Origin: Nitrospirae bacterium GWC2_56_14
GTDB taxonomy: Bacteria > Nitrospirota > UBA9217
NCBI GenBank assembly: GCA_001803705.1
Contig: MHDY01000038.1
Span: 1-7,598, forward strand
DNA length: 7,598 bases
Direction of reading: 5' to 3'
Below the pieces are notes generated by a model. That model made no database searches, was not told the DNA's origin, and saw only the letters and a list, made by a program, of their open reading frames with translations. The position numbers and the translations under genes are program-made. Of this stretch, positions 6,001 through 7,598 are shown piece after piece (within the stretch, counting starts at the first letter, position 1; the number at the start of each line of letters is the position of its first letter).

Positions 6001-7598
6001 GCCGCATTGGCCCCATGGACCTGGATCGCGCTCTGGCCCACAGGCGTGTACGGCTGCGTGATAGTCGGAGCATAAATCATTGCGCTTGCCTGACGGGACG
6101 GTTTGCTCTCGTTGCCGTGGTTGTCGACGGCGGTCACGTCATAAACATAGCTCCCGTCGGCCAAACCGCTGTCCGGGTACGTGGGCAGAGGCACAGCCGC
6201 GACAAGTTCGGCATTGAGCATCATCCGTATTCCTTCCGCGGTGCGGTAGACGTTATATCCTGCAAAATCGGAATCAGCATCCGTGTTCGGCGTCCAGATC
6301 AGGTTCGTTGTGTCGCCGTTCACCAGGACGCCTAATCCTGAAGGCGCTGCCGGCGGCGTCAGGTCCGTATACGTAATTATGATGAATCCGGGCGCTGGGT
6401 CGGTATTTTGTCCTTTGTCCGTGCCAACGGCACGCAGCCGGTAATCACCATGGGTAAATCCCGGACCGAGCGTGGACGGGTCCAAATACGTAATAAATGG
6501 CGTTGTCGTTACCAGGCTCCCGAGGTCTATCCAATCGGTCGTTGTGGTCGGCGAGCTCAGGATGGACTGATACTGGAATTGGACGGACGCAATGTCCAGG
6601 TCGGGCGATTCGGCCTTGACCATGGTCTTCTTTTCAAACACCGCATTGCCCAGTGGGTCCACAATGGCCGCATGCGGCGCGCGAGTTTCGATCGTCACCT
6701 CTTTGGGGACCGAAGTCGGGCTTATGTTCCCGGCCTTGTCCATTGCCGTCAGGTAATATGTGTACATTCCGTCCGGCAGGGACTTGTCGAGGTAGGTCGT
6801 GGTCGCGGCGCTGATCAAATAGGGCTTGAGGTCCCCCACCACGATGCCGGAAACATTCGCGAGCTGATTATTGCGGTAAAGCAGATAGCCCGCGAGGTCC
6901 GTTTCAGTATTCGGCAGCCATGTGAGAGCGATATCGGTGCTGTTCGGCACTGTTACCGCGGAAATAAGGCCGGGAGCGTCAGGCGCGGTATTGTCGATCG
7001 ACACGCCGACCTGGTTTGTCGTGATGTTCCCGGAAAGATCTTCTGCTTCGAGCTTGATGGAATAAATCTGTCCTTCACCAAGACCGAACGTGTCCCACTG
7101 AGCAAGGACGCCGTACGAGGTGGGCAGCGGAGAGGTCCGAATGACGGTCCATGAGGACGGCGACGCGCCCTGGCCGATGGAAACGCGGTATTGCTTGAAA
7201 TCATCAGCGCTGTATACCGTGCCTTTGATATCGATGAGCCCGCTGACTGTGTCTTCGTCATGCGGCGACCTGATGCGCGCGTCAGGGCCGGTCAGATCTA
7301 TTTTGAGGGTGACCTCGTTCGATGCGCCGCTTTCATTGCCTGCCAGGTCAACAGCCTTGACCGTGAAGGCATACACGCCCTCAGTCAGGTTTTGATCAAG
7401 ATACGACATGCTCGCGGTAGGCGCACTGTTGAGCTTCAGACCGGCTTTATAGAGATTGTATCCGGCAAGATCGGGTTCCCTGTTGCTGGTCCAGTCGAGT
7501 TGCGCCCCGGTTTTGTTCTCGACATGCCCGGATAAAATCGGCGCCGCAGGCGGGTGCGTGTCCACCTTGACATTGACCGTGGCTTCCGAGGTCAAACC
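1..7598 (-). CDS. Giant multidomain surface/extracellular protein (FN3, Ig-like, F5/8C, TolB propeller, CARDB), partial at both ends
   Basis: One minus-strand frame is open over 2,532 codons with no stop, and every part of it translates into recognisable modules, so I see no frameshift or break. Neither start codon, signal peptide nor stop codon lies in the window; complete codons run from 7598 to 3. Module order is FN3, Ig, FN3, Ig, FN3, Ig, FN3 split by F5/8C, FN3, FN3, Ig split by a TolB-like propeller, CARDB, three CARDB-like modules, Ig, five FN3-like repeats, then a terminal motif. These families are typical of secreted or cell-surface binding proteins. I count only three cysteines (near residues 756, 1673 and 2472), which fits an extracellular protein without disulfides. 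I see no protease, glycosidase or other catalytic signature, no transmembrane segment and no sorting signal. Adhesion or binding of glycans or surfaces is inferred from the module types. No specific gene name is justified. Confidence 0.96.
3..110 (-). other. C-terminal region, start of a short conserved motif (residues 2497-2532)
   Basis: After the last repeat the sequence changes to ITVDIEVEPETLSQKSKG followed by NWVMVEIELPHGYHA, and the window ends. From memory, a similar 'IxPxTLNLKSKGxWxTxYIELPxGY' motif occurs near the C-terminus of other large secreted bacterial and archaeal proteins, so the gene's stop codon is probably close outside the window at the low-coordinate side. No anchor or sorting signal is in view. 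Confidence 0.5.
111..422 (-). repeat. Tandem FN3-like repeat 5 of 5 (residues 2393-2496)
   Basis: It contains DDEPAAPKIVSPAEGSSV, VLNATDPDSILLTYEFQV, TGRTSTTLSVPL, TAYFWRCRANDGNRDGAW and FTVHLPQTG. At 104 residues it is slightly shorter than its sisters, and it carries the only cysteine in the repeat array (FWRCRAND). Its end, HLPQTG, replaces the VNT linker, which marks the end of the array. Confidence 0.84.
423..743 (-). repeat. Tandem FN3-like repeat 4 of 5 (residues 2286-2392)
   Basis: It contains NDAPERPVPSNPSDGAGV, VQNATDLDQDILTYDFAVY, MPGTTSWTVSVAL, RTYYWQAQAYDGELSSGW and FTVNTGD. The acidic D-L-D-Q-D run is the richest of the five copies. Length 107 residues. Confidence 0.85.
744..1064 (-). 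repeat. Tandem FN3-like repeat 3 of 5 (residues 2179-2285)
   Basis: It contains NNAPTVPVVIAPADGGEVA, SSIDADSEVITYSIELD, GGGTTTWHVDGL, DYFVRAKASDGAAESDW and FFVNTAN. It is the most diverged copy: the paired aromatics YYW become YFV. Length 107 residues. Confidence 0.83.
1065..1388 (-). repeat. Tandem FN3-like repeat 2 of 5 (residues 2071-2178)
   Basis: It contains VINAVDPDSASLTYNFEV, GQGTTSWQVPVQL, VWYYWRAQADDW and FFVNTGN. It has DDW in place of the DG seen at the turn in the other copies. A 17-base stretch encoding the WYYWRA region (1135-1151) is identical to 1456-1472 in repeat 1, exactly 321 bp away. Confidence 0.85.
1389..1712 (-). repeat. Tandem FN3-like repeat 1 of 5 (residues 1963-2070)
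   Basis: Shared framework of the five repeats: xAPxxPxxxxPxDGxxVxxxxPxLxVxNAxDxDxDxLTYxFEV, then GTTSWxVxxxLxxNxxYYWRAxAxDGxxxGxW and FxVNT. In this copy these are INNASDPNNDPLTYTFEVYA, GTGTSSWQVSQEL, AWYYWRAKAFDGKLYGEW and FRVNAVED. Length 108 residues (324 bp). The fold is probably FN3-like. Confidence 0.85.
1713..2009 (-). other. Bacterial Ig-like module 5 (residues 1864-1962)
   Basis: DLTPPVVTILSPGEGNRYYS, ILTSVTDNASGVDQVEYRRD, then GATWDPTMDDNGTHSVSFRA and TDKAGNASE form the common Ig-like pattern 'PPxVxIxSPxxG...VTDNASGVxxVEYxxDxG.W...W..DNGxHxVxxxAxDxAGN'. It separates the CARDB block from the tandem FN3-like repeats. Confidence 0.8.
2010..2318 (-). other. CARDB-like module C (residues 1761-1863)
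   Basis: It starts SGSISAAPTVVPLGNTTQVA, has YTLANAGNADALGYTTRISI and ends KTYTAILQALSP with ASFTIKD. The xxxNxGxADxxG and V-x-x-S-T-N-G-Y-G-L-K-T-Y order corresponds to IRNTG and WNTG of A and B, more diverged. The trailing FTIKDLTPP passes straight into the next Ig-like module. Confidence 0.58.
2319..2660 (-). other. CARDB-like module B (residues 1647-1760)
   Basis: It has AYGPQENVVTGLTIRNIGKN, VSITDALGTVLFNEIKT, then LSSLWNTGLTMPGDYNAVVQ and AAFRINS. The IRN(T/I)G and WNTG marks match module A at the same spacing, so A and B are homologous tandem copies. It contains one of the three cysteines (GKNCIIP). Confidence 0.6.
2661..2975 (-). other. CARDB-like module A (residues 1542-1646)
   Basis: A beta-sandwich-like repeat: NISVTIRNTGPTTNGVLDV, a DExGHLVSLFD strand, then YVWNTGSTYAGAYIVHSAL and a xxxFTII end. 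The I-R-N-T-G and W-N-T-G marks recur in module B. Length about 105 residues. It lacks the CARDB xDPxxxIxE end, so the family name is approximate. Confidence 0.6.
2976..3335 (-). other. CARDB module (residues 1422-1541)
   Basis: CARDB is a cell-adhesion-related beta-sandwich found in bacterial surface proteins. SPDLVVSVDDVYLYPTYP, the strand MTANIVVSNKGQAGVNDVGV, and the closing VVVVDPDDLILESIESNN are a textbook CARDB signature (xDPxxxIxExxExNN). It links the head region to the three related modules that follow. Confidence 0.88.
3336..3464 (-). other. Bacterial Ig-like module 4, C-terminal half (residues 1379-1421)
   Basis: KPAGSFTLSAMQLAIGENSF, TATARDFSSNESDPS and ISVTYE restore the Ig pattern exactly where the first half stopped. 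Compare DAAGVFTADAALAPGENKIT and ARATDSAGNISKDS in Ig module 3. Halves together give a module of about 95 residues. Confidence 0.84.
3465..4376 (-). other. TolB-like beta-propeller (PD40 repeats) inserted in Ig module 4 (residues 1075-1378)
   Basis: Six blade motifs of the TolB/PD40 type (xSPDGxxIAYS) are visible: LSPDGMQLAYS at about 4283-4319, WSPEGKRIAYS at 4162-4194, WSADGKVLTFT at 4021-4056, LSPDGERIAYS at about 3895-3930, WSSDNKKLAFLS at 3772-3806, and a diverged WRIDNNSLLVRI at 3636-3678. Each is followed by a xIWxxxxxTGE-style strand (IYDVATGES, IYDLAAGTT, ILNIENGNQ). Six blades over 304 residues is the usual TolB-propeller size. These domains generally bind proteins or peptides; the free-standing periplasmic TolB works with Tol-Pal, but nothing here indicates that pathway. 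The last blade has lost the PDG core. Confidence 0.88.
4377..4532 (-). other. Bacterial Ig-like module 4, N-terminal half (residues 1023-1074), interrupted by propeller
   Basis: VVPPAKPVISFP, NYTDISGMAEPGSTVSLL and RDGVFAGTTVA match the first strands of an Ig-like module (compare VHGANAAANSAVSIFG of Ig module 3). The pattern stops at the hairpin where the sister has D-x-x-G-x-F. The chain enters an acidic lead (DHEEMEESGMDDYGD) and then the propeller. Confidence 0.83.
4533..4811 (-). other. FN3 module 6 (residues 930-1022)
   Basis: It begins PPTSPTSLTVTSEPGGGLNA and has a Trp strand, AEGFNLYRSAVSGGPYSKV, then TYFYVVAAVDAAGN and SGYSNEASG. The GGPYSKVN...YLDTAVTSGTTYFYVV form is the commonest 'textbook' FN3 variety and differs in wording from the GYNLYRDG type earlier in the chain. 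Confidence 0.9.
4812..5090 (-). other. FN3 module 5 (residues 837-929)
   Basis: It begins VAPSAPVLTATV, continues DVTLNWTTSPETDTASYTIYR, and ends GVYSYRVAAVDAIGNESPMS. It is an uninterrupted FN3 module directly after the split one, with the usual spacing of about 93 residues. Confidence 0.88.
5091..5231 (-). other. FN3 module 4, C-terminal half (residues 790-836)
   Basis: After the discoidin domain the chain resumes the FN3 pattern. SYDDWNLPDKQYGYTVTAVD aligns with TYLDKSLPDGMYTYYLTAMD of FN3 module 2, followed by NYGFEGPSSE in the position of xxGNESPxS. Together with residues 599-641 it makes one complete FN3 module of about 90 residues. Confidence 0.83.
5232..5675 (-). other. F5/8 type C (discoidin) domain inserted in FN3 module 4 (residues 642-789)
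   Basis: F5/8C domains are jelly-roll folds that commonly bind sugars or membranes. Visible marks are the opening ASSSFDPYNNDPWTAMDYD with the early DxxxxTxW element (QQSYWTPQ), the central WWEMDLAAPELIRHLEIHWG, which matches the family's 'WWxxDLG...I..I.I' strand pair, the later FEIQVWSADANAWI strand, and the closing KIRIFITDS...VRLAEVSI. About 148 residues is close to the usual 130-150. The single cysteine (PACRTDK) means the disulfide seen in eukaryotic discoidins is absent. Ligand-binding spikes cannot be assigned by eye. Confidence 0.85.
5676..5804 (-). other. FN3 module 4, N-terminal half (residues 599-641), interrupted by discoidin domain
   Basis: DTPGAPTGLTAP, HLAWDQNPETDILGYNLYR and DGVKVN give the first half of a typical FN3 module. 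The sequence then leaves the FN3 pattern for about 148 residues and returns at 5231. The half-module alone is too short (43 residues) to be a complete FN3 fold. Confidence 0.84.
5805..6071 (-). other. Bacterial Ig-like module 3 (residues 510-598), intact sister of the propeller-bearing Ig
   Basis: It runs from APTITQP to VIVIYN. Key segments are VHGANAAANSAVSIFGD, LGTATADAAGVFTADAAL and APGENKITARATDSAGNIS. The G-x-A-x-x-x-x-V-x-I, D-x-x-G-x-F and L-x-x-G-x-N-x-I-x-A-x-A-x-D-x-x-G-N pattern is a standard bacterial Ig-like signature. It is the uninterrupted template for reading the split Ig module at 4532-3336. Confidence 0.82.
6072..6362 (-). other. FN3 module 3 (residues 413-509)
   Basis: It starts LTPPAAPSGLGV, then has NLIWTPNTDADSDFAGYNVYR and ends DGSYVYDVTAVDNHGNES. 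Relative to its sisters (ETDLAGY) it carries four extra residues giving DADSD, an acidic cluster that could bind a divalent cation; that is an inference. Confidence 0.88.
6363..6683 (-). other. Bacterial Ig-like module 2 (residues 306-412)
   Basis: It runs from RAPHAAIVDP to IITYTDL. The order is a 'V-x-K-x-x-S-P-D-x-D-I' strand, a VQFQYQS strand and a YRLRAVGTDKGQN strand, followed by a TDLTPPAAP linker. This layout resembles Ig-like modules that measure 'displacement plus sum' patterns (V-x-F-x-Y...W..I). It is the second Ig in the FN3-Ig alternation. Beta-sandwich fold is likely, exact family uncertain. Confidence 0.62.
6684..6992 (-). other. FN3 module 2 with enlarged loop (residues 203-305)
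   Basis: Hallmarks are NTAPDAP at the start, IALTWLPNTETDLAGYLLYR in the middle, and the later DGMYTYYLTAMDKAGN. Between the YxxYR strand and the TTTYLDKSLPDG strand the loop is longer than in FN3 module 1, by roughly 15-20 residues (around ANVSGIVVGDLKPYLISA). This is the same place where the discoidin domain is inserted in FN3 module 4. Confidence 0.86.
6993..7298 (-). other. Bacterial Ig-like module 1 (residues 101-202)
   Basis: The module starts at DLTGPDARI and carries an IRSP...VSGLIDIKGTVYS segment. This 'SP-x-G-x-V-x-G-x-V-x-I-x-G-T' style is typical of bacterial Ig-like sandwiches that sit between FN3 modules. It ends with a YSIKLEAEDLSGN strand-and-turn before the DNTAPDAP linker. 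Assignment to a specific Ig family cannot be made by eye. Confidence 0.7.
7301..7562 (-). other. FN3 module 1 (residues 13-100)
   Basis: A proline-rich lead (DTHPPAAP) opens the module. The FN3 hallmarks follow: a Trp-containing strand (LDWTSNREPDLAGYNLYK), then a DGxYxF-type turn (LTEGVYAFTVKAVD) and the AGNES-type end before the last strand. This ETDLxGYxxYR / YxVxAVDxxGNES pattern recurs in modules 3, 5, 7 and 8 of the same chain. About 88 residues is normal for FN3. Confidence 0.88.

Noticed and set aside
5057..6335. Cluster of short plus-strand open frames (for example 5217-5459, 5748-5993, 6015-6335)
   Set aside because: All overlap the continuous minus-strand coding frame, have no ribosome binding site that I could identify, and show biased compositions expected from antisense reading.
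6408..7154. 248-codon open frame on the plus strand
   Set aside because: Same antisense register as the minus-strand gene, Arg-rich and domainless, and it covers clear FN3 and Ig modules on the other strand.
1..7598. Promoters, terminators, tRNA or other RNA genes inside the window
   Set aside because: The whole window is coding, and I saw no hairpin followed by a T-run and no convincing promoter; reporting any would be unsupported.

Overview
The whole window lies inside one gene. On the minus strand a single reading frame (codons starting at 7598 and running down to position 3) contains no stop codon. It gives 2,532 consecutive residues with neither start nor end in view. The protein is a giant, modular, almost certainly extracellular or surface-anchored adhesin-like polypeptide built nearly entirely of beta-sandwich modules, plus one beta-propeller and one discoidin-type jelly-roll. 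I see no RNA gene, mobile element, CRISPR array, promoter, terminator or intergenic gap. Residue numbers below are local, with residue 1 at 7598-7596.

Layout in protein order (high to low coordinates). Residues 1-598 (7598-5805) alternate fibronectin type III (FN3) and bacterial Ig-like modules: FN3, Ig, FN3, Ig, FN3, Ig. Residues 599-836 (5804-5091) are an FN3 module split by an inserted F5/8 type C (discoidin) domain. Two plain FN3 modules follow (5090-4533). Residues 1023-1421 (4532-3336) are a bacterial Ig-like module split by an inserted TolB-like beta-propeller with six recognisable blade motifs. Residues 1422-1863 (3335-2010) hold a CARDB module and three related CARDB-like modules. 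One Ig-like module (2009-1713) leads into five tandem FN3-like repeats of 104-108 residues (1712-111). The last 36 residues seen (110-3) begin a different short motif, rich in Glu, Pro, Ser and Lys, which suggests the true C-terminus is not far outside the window.

The organism cannot be named from this window. The GC-rich coding sequence, the TolB, CARDB, FN3 and F5/8C vocabulary and the near absence of cysteine point to a bacterium. From memory, mosaics of this style are frequent in environmental lineages such as Desulfobacterota-like and Nitrospirota-like bacteria, so such a source is plausible but unproven.

The most interesting point is the double 'domain inside a domain' design. A propeller sits in a hairpin of an Ig fold and a discoidin domain sits in a loop of an FN3 fold, while uninterrupted sister copies of both host modules exist in the same chain. 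The likely result is a long stalk carrying two side-mounted binding heads. No catalytic domain is visible, so function beyond adhesion or ligand binding would be guesswork.
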